Assembly (NCBI GenBank): GCA_020639195.1 | Contig: JACKHB010000003.1 | Coordinates: forward strand, 248,001 to 312,000 | DNA: 64,000 nt | Direction of reading: 5' to 3' | Origin: Phycisphaeraceae bacterium | GTDB taxonomy: Bacteria; Planctomycetota; Phycisphaerae; Phycisphaerales; UBA1924 | Shown here: piece after piece, positions 42,400 to 51,104 of the stretch | Layout of the letters: the number at the start of each line of letters is the position of its first letter | Numbering within the stretch: the first letter of the stretch is position 1 | Program-made: the position numbers and the translations under genes | The notes under the pieces: generated by a model | The model's database searches: none | Seen by the model: only the letters and a program-made list of their open reading frames with translations | Told to the model about the DNA's origin: nothing

Positions 42400-44421
42400 A
42401 TGGCCGAGGGAAAGACCGCCCTGGACTATCCGAGCGCGCAGCGGCTGCTGAGCGCGCTGGGAGAATCCCTCGCCGATGCTGGACTGCCGCGGGTGCCGGG
42501 GTTCACGCTGCGGACGATGCTGGGGGAGGGTGCCGCGGGCCAGGTGTTTCTGGCGACGCGCGAGGGCAGCGAGCGGCGGCTGGCACTGAAGATCTACCGC
42601 GCGGGCGGGTCCGCGGCGGACCGTCAGCGGGCCCTGCGGGAGCTGGAGGCGTACTCGCGCCTGCGTCTGGAGTGCCTGCCGCGGGTCATCGAGAGCGGCG
42701 AGCTCGATGGCGGACAGCTGTACCTGGCGATGGAGTACGTCGAGGCGCGCCGGCTGGATGAGGTTTGCGGGGGGATGCCGCGCCGGGAGGTCGTGGGGCT
42801 GCTGGCTCGGGTGGCCGATGCGGTGCAGTCGATGCACGAGATCGGTGTCATCCACCGAGACCTCAAGCCCTCGAACATTCTGATTGACGTCGACGGGCGG
42901 CCGGTCATCGTGGATCTCGGGCTCGCAGCGCCGCTGGAGTCATCGGAGGATTGGACCCTGACGCGCGAGGGGGCGCCGATCGGCACGCCCGCGTTCATGA
43001 GCCCCGAGCAGGCGCGGGCCGATCGCGCCCGGATCGGCACGCGATCGGACGTGTACGCGCTGGGGGCGACGGCGTGCCAGGTGCTGACAGGGCACACGCC
43101 ACACGAGGGCGGCGGGTCGCTGACAGATGCGCTGCGCCGTGCTGCGGAGGCGGAAGCGCGAGACCCGCGAGCGCTGGATCCGACCCTGCCTCGTCCGCTC
43201 GCGGCAGTGCTGCTCAAGGCGGTGAGCAGAGAGCCGGCGCGGCGGTACGCCTCGTGTGCCGAGTTGGGCGCGGAGTTGCGGCGATGGCTGGAAGGAGAGC
43301 CCGTTCAGGCAAGCCCGCCGGGCGCGTGGCGGCGGATGGGGAGATGGATCGGCCGGCATCCGGTGTGGACGACGGCGGGGGTGTGCGTCCTCGTCGGCGC
43401 GCTGATCCTGGGGTCCGCGATCGCAGGGGCTGTCGTGATTCAGGCGATTGATCGCCGGCCGGCAAGGGTCGCGATCGATCCGACCGACTCGACCAGGCTG
43501 GAGGTGTTCTCGCGATGGGGGAGGAACCTCGGGACGATCAACATCGGGGCAAGGATCGGTCCCATCGAGGTCGTGGAAGATCATCCGCTTGCTCCCAGCG
43601 AGCTCATCGCGTTCGTCGGCGCGGAACCAAGTGACGATGATCGAAACGAGTGTGTGGCGGTGATTGCGATCTCGCCTGACAAGCCGCTTGATCCACGCTG
43701 GAAGCTCCAGCCGCGATACCCCTCGTGGGCTCAGGTTGAGCATCCTGCAGAGCGTCGCGAGGACACGTTCGCCGCCAGTCAGATCCGGTGCTTCGACGTG
43801 TTTCCGGAATCGCCAGGCGAGGAACTGGTCACAATCGTCAGGCATCGGCCCTATTCGCAGACACTTGTCTCGGTCACCCGCATCGATTCGGGGGAGCCGT
43901 TGTTTTCGTTCTGGCACGATGGGTACCTGGGTGGAGTCCGATGGTGCCGAGAGGCGGGTCTACTGCTCGCCGTTGGTGTCAACAGCGACGGCGAGTGGGC
44001 CAGTCGCGGAGAGACGCCCACGGGGCTGTATTCTGCCCACCCAACCGTGTGCTTCGCCGTCCGGCCGCGGCTCGGGCTCATCGAAGGCGTGATTCGCCCC
44101 GGATCCGCAGGGCACACCCTGGACCCGGAGTGGTACCGATGCTTGCTGCCAGCGAAGAACGCCTCCCACTGGTCGGGAGCCGACGGTGGGATCGACCCAT
44201 CCGAATCTGCGCTGGATGGCGTGATCGCACAGGTGACAGTCCAGGCTCGTGTCAACGGCAAGGCGGAGAACCTCAAGTGGTCCGTCACAGCTGACGGTCG
44301 ATTCGCACGCTGGGATACATCGAACTCCCTGCAGCTGGACGCGGCACTGATCCGCGCTGGAGGGCCCGAGGCCTCTCTGAAGCGGTTGCATTGGGGTGAG
44401 CTTCCGCCGCGCCTGCGCTAG
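42400..44421 (+). CDS. Membrane-bound Ser/Thr protein kinase
   Basis: A 673-residue protein. The kinase domain spans about 35-310: Gly-rich loop LGEGAAGQVF, Lys in LALKIYRAG, catalytic HRDLKPSNIL (about 152), metal motif VDLGLA (DLG rather than DFG) and GTPAFMSPEQA. A transmembrane helix lies at about 325-350 (GVCVLVGALILGSAIAGAVV). The C-terminal roughly 320 residues are external, with no recognised repeat. It probably senses an external signal and regulates the divergent ECF sigma factor. Confidence 0.88.
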   Translation: MAEGKTALDYPSAQRLLSALGESLADAGLPRVPGFTLRTMLGEGAAGQVFLATREGSERRLALKIYRAGGSAADRQRALRELEAYSRLRLECLPRVIESGELDGGQLYLAMEYVEARRLDEVCGGMPRREVVGLLARVADAVQSMHEIGVIHRDLKPSNILIDVDGRPVIVDLGLAAPLESSEDWTLTREGAPIGTPAFMSPEQARADRARIGTRSDVYALGATACQVLTGHTPHEGGGSLTDALRRAAEAEARDPRALDPTLPRPLAAVLLKAVSREPARRYASCAELGAELRRWLEGEPVQASPPGAWRRMGRWIGRHPVWTTAGVCVLVGALILGSAIAGAVVIQAIDRRPARVAIDPTDSTRLEVFSRWGRNLGTINIGARIGPIEVVEDHPLAPSELIAFVGAEPSDDDRNECVAVIAISPDKPLDPRWKLQPRYPSWAQVEHPAERREDTFAASQIRCFDVFPESPGEELVTIVRHRPYSQTLVSVTRIDSGEPLFSFWHDGYLGGVRWCREAGLLLAVGVNSDGEWASRGETPTGLYSAHPTVCFAVRPRLGLIEGVIRPGSAGHTLDPEWYRCLLPAKNASHWSGADGGIDPSESALDGVIAQVTVQARVNGKAENLKWSVTADGRFARWDTSNSLQLDAALIRAGGPEASLKRLHWGELPPRLR

Positions 44422-44547
44422 GAAACCGATCGCAGCCTGGGCGCTTCTTGCGATTGGGCCTATCTCGGCACATGTGGTCCGTAGCAAGGGTGTCGTGACG
44501 CAGGCGTGCCTGCCTCGCCGTTACATCACCCCGGAAGGAGACGCAAA

Positions 44548-45834
44548 GTGAAGGCGAATCTCAAGATCGTGACGGTAATCTCCGCTACCACGCTCCTCGG
44601 CGCCGTGGGCGTTGCTAGAGCCCAACGCTGTCCCGAACGACAGTTGCTTGAGCGTCCTTCCGGACAGCCTGGGCAGGAATTCGGTGGAGAAGTTGAGTTT
44701 GACGCAGCGTGGCTCATGGCGGGATCGCCGGGTGCAGACGGCATCGGAGCCGTTGAGGTCTTCGCTCGCGACGAGACCGGCTGGATCCACGCGGGCTCGT
44801 TGAGCGGGGCGTCGCTGGACGCGAATTCTCAGTTTGGGCACCACATCCGATTGATGGGAGAGTGGTGCTTTGTTGGTTCTCCCGGGGACAGTGGAAGTTC
44901 TGGCGTTGCCACGGGCACGGTTCAGGTCTTCCGCCTTCATGAGGGTGAATGGTCCTTTGCGCAGGAACTCTCTCCGTCGATCGGAGCGGTGAACGACTCG
45001 TTTGGCATCTCGCTGGCTTCCGAGGGTCGTGTCCTTGTGGTCGGAGCAGATCGGAGCGATGCCGGGGAGCCCGATGGCGGCGCCGTATTTGCTTTCGAAC
45101 TTGACGGTGATGCCTGGACCGAGTCGGCTGTCGTCATTCCGAACGATCCCGAGGAGGGAGCGCGATTTGGTTTGTACGAGATCGGTCTGCGAGGGGGCCA
45201 ACTGGTCGTTTCGGCGACGCGCAAAGATGAGAGCGGGTTCGTGGATGCCGGCGCGATCTACGTGTTCGGACGTGAGTGCGATGCGTGGGTACAGACTCAG
45301 AAGTTGGTCGCAGCGGAACCGGCCAACAACCGCCACTGGGGGAACGCGGTCGCGATTGACGGCGATTGGCTGGCCGTTGGGACCATCGGGTACGGGGTGG
45401 ACATGTACGCGCGAGAAGAGGCTGATGGCCAGTGGGCCCACAGGCAGTTCCTCAGCGCATCGGCAATTCCTCAGAGCGATGGCTTCGCGGACTTCCTCGC
45501 CATGGATGATGGGTTATTGGCGATCGGGGCGTCGCGAGTCGGCGGTAACGCTGGCGTGATTCATCTCTTCGAGCACCGGCCATTGGCGGGCGGGTGGACC
45601 TGGAATTGGGCGTTCGCGGGATCGGGAACCGATGAGGGGGATCTCTTCGGTCAGCCGATCGCACTGCGCGGAGCAGAATTGGCCGCAGGCGCGCGCGGTG
45701 CCATGGGATTGGGTGCGGTGTACTGCTTTGATCTGGCCTCGTGCGTGTGTCCGGTGGACTTGGACGGCGATGGCGACCAGGACGCCGATGACTTCTTCAT
45801 CTTCCTGGACCGCTTTGTCCTGGGCTGCCCATGA
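44548..45834 (+). CDS. Secreted FG-GAP-like repeat protein with GC-type dockerin-like tail
   Basis: A 428-residue protein. The GTG is preceded by GGAAGGAGACGC and gives a signal peptide ending RAQ. The body is built of about six repeats with patterns such as GQEFGGEVEFDAAWLMAGSP and SFGISLASEGRVLVVGADRS. These match the FG-GAP/integrin-like beta-propeller repeats. The tail is CVCPVDLDGDGDQDADDFFI then FLDRFVLGCP, the dockerin-like end. It is likely exported and surface-attached. Its repeats suggest ligand binding; the target is unknown. Confidence 0.8.
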   Translation: MKANLKIVTVISATTLLGAVGVARAQRCPERQLLERPSGQPGQEFGGEVEFDAAWLMAGSPGADGIGAVEVFARDETGWIHAGSLSGASLDANSQFGHHIRLMGEWCFVGSPGDSGSSGVATGTVQVFRLHEGEWSFAQELSPSIGAVNDSFGISLASEGRVLVVGADRSDAGEPDGGAVFAFELDGDAWTESAVVIPNDPEEGARFGLYEIGLRGGQLVVSATRKDESGFVDAGAIYVFGRECDAWVQTQKLVAAEPANNRHWGNAVAIDGDWLAVGTIGYGVDMYAREEADGQWAHRQFLSASAIPQSDGFADFLAMDDGLLAIGASRVGGNAGVIHLFEHRPLAGGWTWNWAFAGSGTDEGDLFGQPIALRGAELAAGARGAMGLGAVYCFDLASCVCPVDLDGDGDQDADDFFIFLDRFVLGCP

Positions 45835-45866
45835 ACAGTTTGGACATTTGAAGTGGAGCCTCCTGA

Positions 45867-45900
45867 CCCCCGGCGCGAGGGCGCCGGGGGTTGCTGTTTG
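45867..45900 (+). terminator. Strong intrinsic terminator
   Basis: CCCCCGGCGC and GCGCCGGGGG form a perfect 10-bp stem around GAGG, followed by TTGCTGTTTG, 32 nt beyond the stop of the repeat protein. Confidence 0.8.
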
Positions 45901-46003
45901 AATGGCGAGAGGGTTTGGCGTGGGAGCATCTTGCCCAGTCGCCCGATTGCTCGGTTTCCCGATGTCTCGACCGCTCGACCGTTTGCGCGGTCGGGTCCAA
46001 GGG

Positions 46004-47863
46004 CTACCCCACAATTCCTCTCGCCCGTTGCAGCGCCTCATCGATGTGTCCGAACATGTTGTCCACGCCCACGGTCTGGTCCAGGCCGCTCTTGGCGAAG
46101 GCCATCATCGGCTGGGCGTGGACGCCCGAGAGCAGCAGCGTGGTTCCCGCGCGGCGGCACTTGTGCAGGAACTCCTCCAGCGCGTGCAGGCCACTGGCGT
46201 CGATCGCGGGCACCTTGCGCAGGCGGAGGATGAAGACCTTGGGCGGGCGTTCGAACTGGCCGAGCGTGTCCTTGAGGCGGTCGGCCACGCCGAAGAAGAA
46301 CGGGCCGTCGATCTCATACACCTCCACGCCGGGGGGTACTTGTCGCGCGGCGATGGCGTCGGGATCGGCGTCGCCGTTCTCGCCGGGGTCGCGGAACTCG
46401 CGGGTGATCGCCCCGATGTTCGCCACGTCGGCCATGCGCTTCATGAACAGCATGGAGGCCAGCACCATGCCCACGGCCACGGCGATCGTCAGGTCCGTCA
46501 GGACGGTCAAGCCGAATGTGGTGAGCAGGACGAGCACATCGCTGCGCGGGGCGCGCAGCAGGGCGCGGAAGTGGCCGATCTCGCTGATGTTCCAGGCGAC
46601 GATGAACAGGACCGCCGCGAGGGAGGCGAGCGGGACGCGGGCGGCGAGGTCGGCCGCGGCGAGCATGAACAGCAGCAGGAAGACGGCGTGGAGCACGCCG
46701 GCCAGAGGGGTTCTGCCGCCGGCCTTGATGTTGGCAACGGTGCGGGCGATGGCGCCGGTGGCGGGGAGGCCGAAGAAGAGGGCCGAGCCGATGTTGGCGG
46801 CGCCCTGGGCGACCAGTTCGCAATCGGACTTGTGGCGGTTGCCGGTCATGCCATCGGCCACGACGGCCGACAGCAGCGACTCGATCGCGCACAGCAGGGC
46901 GATGGTCGTGGCGGGGAGGATCAGGTCGCGCACCATCTGCCACGAGATCGCGGAGGGATCGACCGGCAGGTGCGGCGCCGGGAGCGTCCGCGGGATGGAG
47001 CCGAAGCGAGAGCCGATGGTCTCGACGCCGCCGCCGTGGGCCCTATCGAGGCCCAGGAATGAGACGGCGATCGCGGCGAGGGTGACTGCCACGATCGCGC
47101 CCGGGACCCGCGGGGCGAATCGCCGGAGCGCGATCAGCACGGCCAGCGAGCCGACACCCACGAGCGCTGTCGAGGGGTCGGTGGTCTGGGCATGGCGCGC
47201 GAGTTCCTGCAGCTTGGGCACGAACTCGGCCGAGAGCGGCAGGACCGAACCGTCCAGCGCGGTGATGCCGAGAAAGTCGCGGACCTGCGAGGCGATGATG
47301 GTCACGGCGATCCCGGCGGTGAAGCCGGTGGTGACGGGGTAGGGGATGAACTTGATCATGGCCCCGAACCGGAACAGGCCCATGAGCATGACGATGACGC
47401 CTGCCATCAGCGTGGCGAGCGCCAGACCGGTGTAGCCGTGGACGCTGGCGATGCCAAAGACGATCGGGATGAACGCGGCGGTGGGGCCGCCGATCTGCAC
47501 GCGGCTGCCGCCGAGCGCAGAGATGAGAAACCCGGCGATCACGGCGGTGTACAGGCCCATGGCCGGCGGGCTGAGCCACGGGTGCTGGGCCTGGAGGTCC
47601 GCAGCGACAGAGGCCGGGATCGACGCGATACCCAGGGCCATGGCCAGCGGCAGGGCGATGACCGCGACCGTGAGGCCTCCGATGGTGTCGGCGAGGACCG
47701 AACGGCGGGAGTATCCCTCCCGAAGGCAGATGAGCGATTTGGGCAGAAAGCGGGACACCCCAGAGGGCCTCCGGCGAGGGTCCCAAGGGTACGCCCGCGC
47801 GAACGAATCGCGGCAAGGATCCCAAGAAACGGTCGTTCGGCGGCCGGGCTTGTCGGGCTGCAT
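46004..47863 (-). CDS. SulP-family anion transporter with STAS domain
   Basis: A 619-residue protein. The membrane domain (about 50-475) starts with SRRSVLADTIGGLTVAVIALPLAMALGIAS and contains GPTAAFIPIVFGIA and AGGRTPLAGVLHAVFLLL. The C-terminal STAS domain (about 495-615) includes EVYEIDGPFFFG, VFILRLRKVPAIDASGLHAL and LLLSGVHAQPMM. SulP proteins move sulfate, bicarbonate or related anions; the STAS domain can regulate them. The substrate is not settled by sequence. A shorter start around VSRFLPK is possible. Confidence 0.9.
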   Translation of the reverse strand: MQPDKPGRRTTVSWDPCRDSFARAYPWDPRRRPSGVSRFLPKSLICLREGYSRRSVLADTIGGLTVAVIALPLAMALGIASIPASVAADLQAQHPWLSPPAMGLYTAVIAGFLISALGGSRVQIGGPTAAFIPIVFGIASVHGYTGLALATLMAGVIVMLMGLFRFGAMIKFIPYPVTTGFTAGIAVTIIASQVRDFLGITALDGSVLPLSAEFVPKLQELARHAQTTDPSTALVGVGSLAVLIALRRFAPRVPGAIVAVTLAAIAVSFLGLDRAHGGGVETIGSRFGSIPRTLPAPHLPVDPSAISWQMVRDLILPATTIALLCAIESLLSAVVADGMTGNRHKSDCELVAQGAANIGSALFFGLPATGAIARTVANIKAGGRTPLAGVLHAVFLLLFMLAAADLAARVPLASLAAVLFIVAWNISEIGHFRALLRAPRSDVLVLLTTFGLTVLTDLTIAVAVGMVLASMLFMKRMADVANIGAITREFRDPGENGDADPDAIAARQVPPGVEVYEIDGPFFFGVADRLKDTLGQFERPPKVFILRLRKVPAIDASGLHALEEFLHKCRRAGTTLLLSGVHAQPMMAFAKSGLDQTVGVDNMFGHIDEALQRARGIVG

Positions 47864-47880
47864 GGAACGGGAGGTGGATC

Positions 47881-48711
47881 GTGAAGTGGATGATCGTGGT
47901 GGTCGCGGCGGGGGGAGTTGGCGTCGCGTCGGGAGGGGCGTGGGCCCAGCCCGCGGATGAGCCCGATGCGCTGGCCGGCCCGGATGTGGCGAGCGCGGCC
48001 TCGCGGCCCACGCTCGTGCATCGAGCGTTCGATGGTTCGATCCGGCGGCTGGAGGTGTCGCCCGAGGAGGCGGCGCTGGAACGCCTGGACCTCGATGAGG
48101 AGTCGCAGGGTCAGGTCCAGGAGGTGCTGGACGCGCGGAACGCCGTGCTGGATGAGATCCTGGTCAAGCACATCGGATTGCTGCTGAAGTACCAGGCCGC
48201 GGCAGCGGCGGAGGACAGGCTCGAGATCCTGCGCGTGCTGACCGAGGTGTGGCGCGCGACCGAGCCGCTGCGCGAGCGTGGGACGCTTCGGGAGGAACTG
48301 GGGCGTGTTCTGAATCAGGACCGGCTGTCCCTCATGGACGAGATGGTCGCGGAATACGACGAAGCTCTCCTCGCGGAGGCTCGCGCCCAGGCGGAAGCGT
48401 CGGGTGAGCGGTTCCGAGAGGTGCGGTATCGGATCGCCGAGGGGCTGCGGAGGCTTGGTGAGGACCTCAAGCGGTCGTACGAGCGGGCGGTGACCGCCGG
48501 CGTGGAGGAGTTCGAGGCGCTGCTCGTTAAGCTGCAACTCGAGCCGGAGCACGAGCGGGAGGTGCGTCGGCTCGTGCAGGACTTTGCGCAGGCGACCATG
48601 CTCAATCCGACGGCGCAGCAACGGCGAGAACTGGGACGGAAGATCTTCGCGGTGCTCTCGCAGGAAGAGCGGCTCCGTGCGCTGCGCGAGTTGTATGGGT
48701 CGGGTCGATGA
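47881..48711 (+). CDS. Secreted alpha-helical protein of unknown function
   Basis: A 276-residue protein from a GTG 18 nt after the divergent transporter start. A signal peptide ends at about 22 (GGAWAQ). The rest is strongly helical with many Glu/Arg/Leu heptads (EELGRVLNQDRLSLMDEMVA, LRRLGEDLKRSYERAV), somewhat like CpxP/Spy periplasmic proteins. The final segment AVLSQEERLRALRELYG fits that group. No motif fixes a function. Confidence 0.6.
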   Translation: MKWMIVVVAAGGVGVASGGAWAQPADEPDALAGPDVASAASRPTLVHRAFDGSIRRLEVSPEEAALERLDLDEESQGQVQEVLDARNAVLDEILVKHIGLLLKYQAAAAAEDRLEILRVLTEVWRATEPLRERGTLREELGRVLNQDRLSLMDEMVAEYDEALLAEARAQAEASGERFREVRYRIAEGLRRLGEDLKRSYERAVTAGVEEFEALLVKLQLEPEHEREVRRLVQDFAQATMLNPTAQQRRELGRKIFAVLSQEERLRALRELYGSGR

Positions 48712-48771
48712 AACACGCCCGCACTGTGCGTGCGGCCGCGACGGGTGAACCACTCGGTGGGCTGATTCGAA

Positions 48772-49641
48772 TTACTGTGCCTGACGCAGGCGCAGCGCGA
48801 CCGAGATGCTGGTGCCGGGCTCGAAGCCCTCGACCACGCAGACCACCGTGGCGCGATCCATCGGCACGGATACCGCGGCGTTGAGGCTTCGCCTGCGGAT
48901 CTCGGGCAGTCCGATCGTGAGCCCGCCGCCGAAGGGATTCGCGGCGGTCTCGACCAGGGGTTCCTTCCGATCGACGATCCGCGCGAGCGAGACCTCACCG
49001 CTGAGGGTGACCGCCACGCCCGTCGATGTGGGCTCGCCGATCGTGAGGCTTGCCCGTAGTCCGTCGGTCACCTCCGCGATCTGCGACTCGTACCCCACGG
49101 CGGAGTCGCTGACGATCGGAGTCCAGCGGGCCACGTAGGAGACGGTGCGCGTCGCGGTCAGTTCCGCCGGCGTGCGCCCGCGGATGGACTGGCGCAGCGT
49201 GCGGGGACCGAACTCGGCGGTGTCGCCGACCGATGGAGCCTCGGTCGCTGAAGACTCGAGCAGCGACACATCGATCAGGTACCTCGTCGAGTGCATCGCG
49301 CGGAGTTGTTCCAGGGCGTCCTCGAACGCCTGCTGCTGGGCGCTGGAGCCTTCGACGGCGTGCACCTCGGGCGCCAGCGCGGCGTGGCGGACATTGAGCA
49401 GCTTGGCGAGTCCCTCCGCGAGCCGCTCAACTGCGTCCATCCTCGAGGGCGCCTGGATGAAGGCCTGAACGCTGACGTGCCCCTGCGCATCGGGGCCGAC
49501 GGGCGTCAGGATGAGGTCACCCATGTCGTACACGACGACCGATGGCGTCGGCTCGGGCTGAGACGCGCTGCGCGGCGCGAGCGCCAGACAGGGCAGGGCG
49601 ACGCACGCGGCGGTCAGAACGGCGAAACGAGGTCGGGTCAT
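48772..49641 (-). CDS. Secreted protein of the sigma/anti-sigma cluster
   Basis: A 289-residue protein with a signal peptide (PRFAVLTAACVALPCLALAPRSA). An early VVVYDMGDLIL segment resembles the start of short secretin-like or DUF-type domains found near ECF sigma genes in planctomycetes. The second half is beta-rich (GVAVTLSGEVSLARI, GTSISVALRL). It lies 33 nt downstream of the anti-sigma-like gene on the same strand. I infer an envelope role; the family is not identified with confidence. Confidence 0.55.
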   Translation of the reverse strand: MTRPRFAVLTAACVALPCLALAPRSASQPEPTPSVVVYDMGDLILTPVGPDAQGHVSVQAFIQAPSRMDAVERLAEGLAKLLNVRHAALAPEVHAVEGSSAQQQAFEDALEQLRAMHSTRYLIDVSLLESSATEAPSVGDTAEFGPRTLRQSIRGRTPAELTATRTVSYVARWTPIVSDSAVGYESQIAEVTDGLRASLTIGEPTSTGVAVTLSGEVSLARIVDRKEPLVETAANPFGGGLTIGLPEIRRRSLNAAVSVPMDRATVVCVVEGFEPGTSISVALRLRQAQ

Positions 49642-49674
49642 GGCGGTCTCCTTGTCAGATGGGATTGGGTCGTC

Positions 49675-50469
49675 CTATGGGGCGCGGGCCAGGCCGTAGC
49701 TCTTGAGCCAGCCGTCCAGCTCGGGCTGTGCCGCCAGGGCCTCCACCGCGTCGCGCGTGGACGCTTCGAGGCCCGGCATCTCGCGGAGAGTTCGCAGCCG
49801 GGCGAGGGTGACCGGACGAAACGCCCCGTCCGAGGCCCACGCGCGGCAGATGGCAACCTGTCGCTCCGGCTCGATCGAATCGAGGAACTCCTCGGCAGCG
49901 CGCCCCGATTTGACGGTGCGCGCGAGATCTCGATAGGCCGCGTCGCGCTGCCCCGGCGAGAGGCGATCGATTTCGGTAATGGCGGTGATGGTGTCCCCGG
50001 CCTCGACGGCGCGAGCGATGATTCGTTCCGCGGGCCGCGGGTCTTCGGAGGGCTCGTTGGGCTCGGGCGCCCACGAGGCGAGCGACGCCCCGGGTGGAAG
50101 CGTGAGAATCGCCAGGCGCCGCGGCGCGGGCTCCGAGACGTGCGCCACCACCAGCGGAGCGGATTCGACCGGGGTCGATCGGGGAGGGCTCCTCAGCAAC
50201 GGCACTGCCGTCAGCAGTGCGATTGCCGCCGCGATGGCCAGAGGCGCGCCGAGTCGGGCTCTCCAGCGATCGGCGACGCGAGATTGCTGCTCGGCGGGTC
50301 GAGAGAGCACCCGAGCCACCAGCACATCCGCTCGTTCGAGGGCTTTGAGGCGGGCTCGTAGCGAAGGATCGGCGATCAGGTCGTCCTCAAACGCCGCGGA
50401 CTGAGGGCCCTCCATCTCGCCATCGTGGAATCGGGCGATCTGCTCTTCGCTCCACGCGCGGGAGGTCAA
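49675..50469 (-). CDS. Membrane anti-sigma factor-like protein
   Basis: A 264-residue protein. The N-terminal cytoplasmic part begins MTSRAWSEEQIARFHDGEM and is followed at about 72-95 by one membrane helix (LGAPLAIAAAIALLTAVPLL), then a periplasmic tail. The layout matches anti-sigma factors although no zinc-binding HxxxCxxC is present. Its start overlaps the stop of the sigma gene by 4 nt, which supports the role. It should hold the sigma factor inactive until an envelope signal. Confidence 0.72.
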   Translation of the reverse strand: MTSRAWSEEQIARFHDGEMEGPQSAAFEDDLIADPSLRARLKALERADVLVARVLSRPAEQQSRVADRWRARLGAPLAIAAAIALLTAVPLLRSPPRSTPVESAPLVVAHVSEPAPRRLAILTLPPGASLASWAPEPNEPSEDPRPAERIIARAVEAGDTITAITEIDRLSPGQRDAAYRDLARTVKSGRAAEEFLDSIEPERQVAICRAWASDGAFRPVTLARLRTLREMPGLEASTRDAVEALAAQPELDGWLKSYGLARAP

Positions 50470-50987
50470 AGGTCACCTCCCGCGGCAGCTCGGACAGCGC
50501 GCCGAGCGAGGTGCAGGCTCGCGCGCACGGCCCGGGCGTCGATCTCAAGAGACGCGGCGATCGCCTGGATCTCCAGGCCCATGACGGCCCGCAGCACCAG
50601 GACGGCGCGCTGTCGCGTGGGAAGCGTCGCGATGGCCCGCTCCACCCGCGTCGTGTCGTTTGACCGACCGGTGACCCGGGGCGCGCGCGACCGCGCGTAG
50701 GACACCAAGCGAGCCAATCTCCGGGTCGCGGTCCGCTGCTGGTTGAGCCACAGCCGCGTCAACGTCTGGATCAGGTATCCCTCGTGGCTTGCCATGTCCG
50801 GTCTGGTCTCCAGCACCCGCTTCCACGTTTCCTGCGCCAGGTCGTCGGCCGCGGCGTGCGATCGGGCGAGCGCCAGGGCGCAGCGTCGCAGCCGATCCGA
50901 CAGCTCCTGCCACGTGGCGTCGGTCCGGTCCGGCCGGGTCTGTTCCGCCGCCTGGGCCACCATGGACAGGAATGCGCAGGGAGGCAT
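50466..50987 (-). CDS. ECF sigma-70 family factor
   Basis: About 173 residues from the ATG chosen. Region 2 is LARSHAAADDLAQETWKRVL, then GYLIQTLTRLWLNQQRT; region 4 is ATLPTRQRAVLVLRAVMGLEIQAIAASLEID, with an HTH. The start is uncertain: MVAQAAEQ (24 nt later) and an upstream MNPSKTQ (108 nt earlier, leaving only 9 bp to the divergent carB) are also in frame. It leads a three-gene cluster with the anti-sigma and the secreted protein. Confidence 0.82.
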   Translation of the reverse strand: MPPCAFLSMVAQAAEQTRPDRTDATWQELSDRLRRCALALARSHAAADDLAQETWKRVLETRPDMASHEGYLIQTLTRLWLNQQRTATRRLARLVSYARSRAPRVTGRSNDTTRVERAIATLPTRQRAVLVLRAVMGLEIQAIAASLEIDARAVRASLHLARRAVRAAAGGDL

Positions 50988-51104
50988 CGCGCCAAGCGCA
51001 ATCGGAGGGATTCCGGCGCTTGTAGTCCCATTGGGCGCGGCTACGCTTGTTGAGTTTGCGCGAAGCGGGCTGGTTTGGGTCTTGGAGGGATTCATTGCAG
51101 CGCT

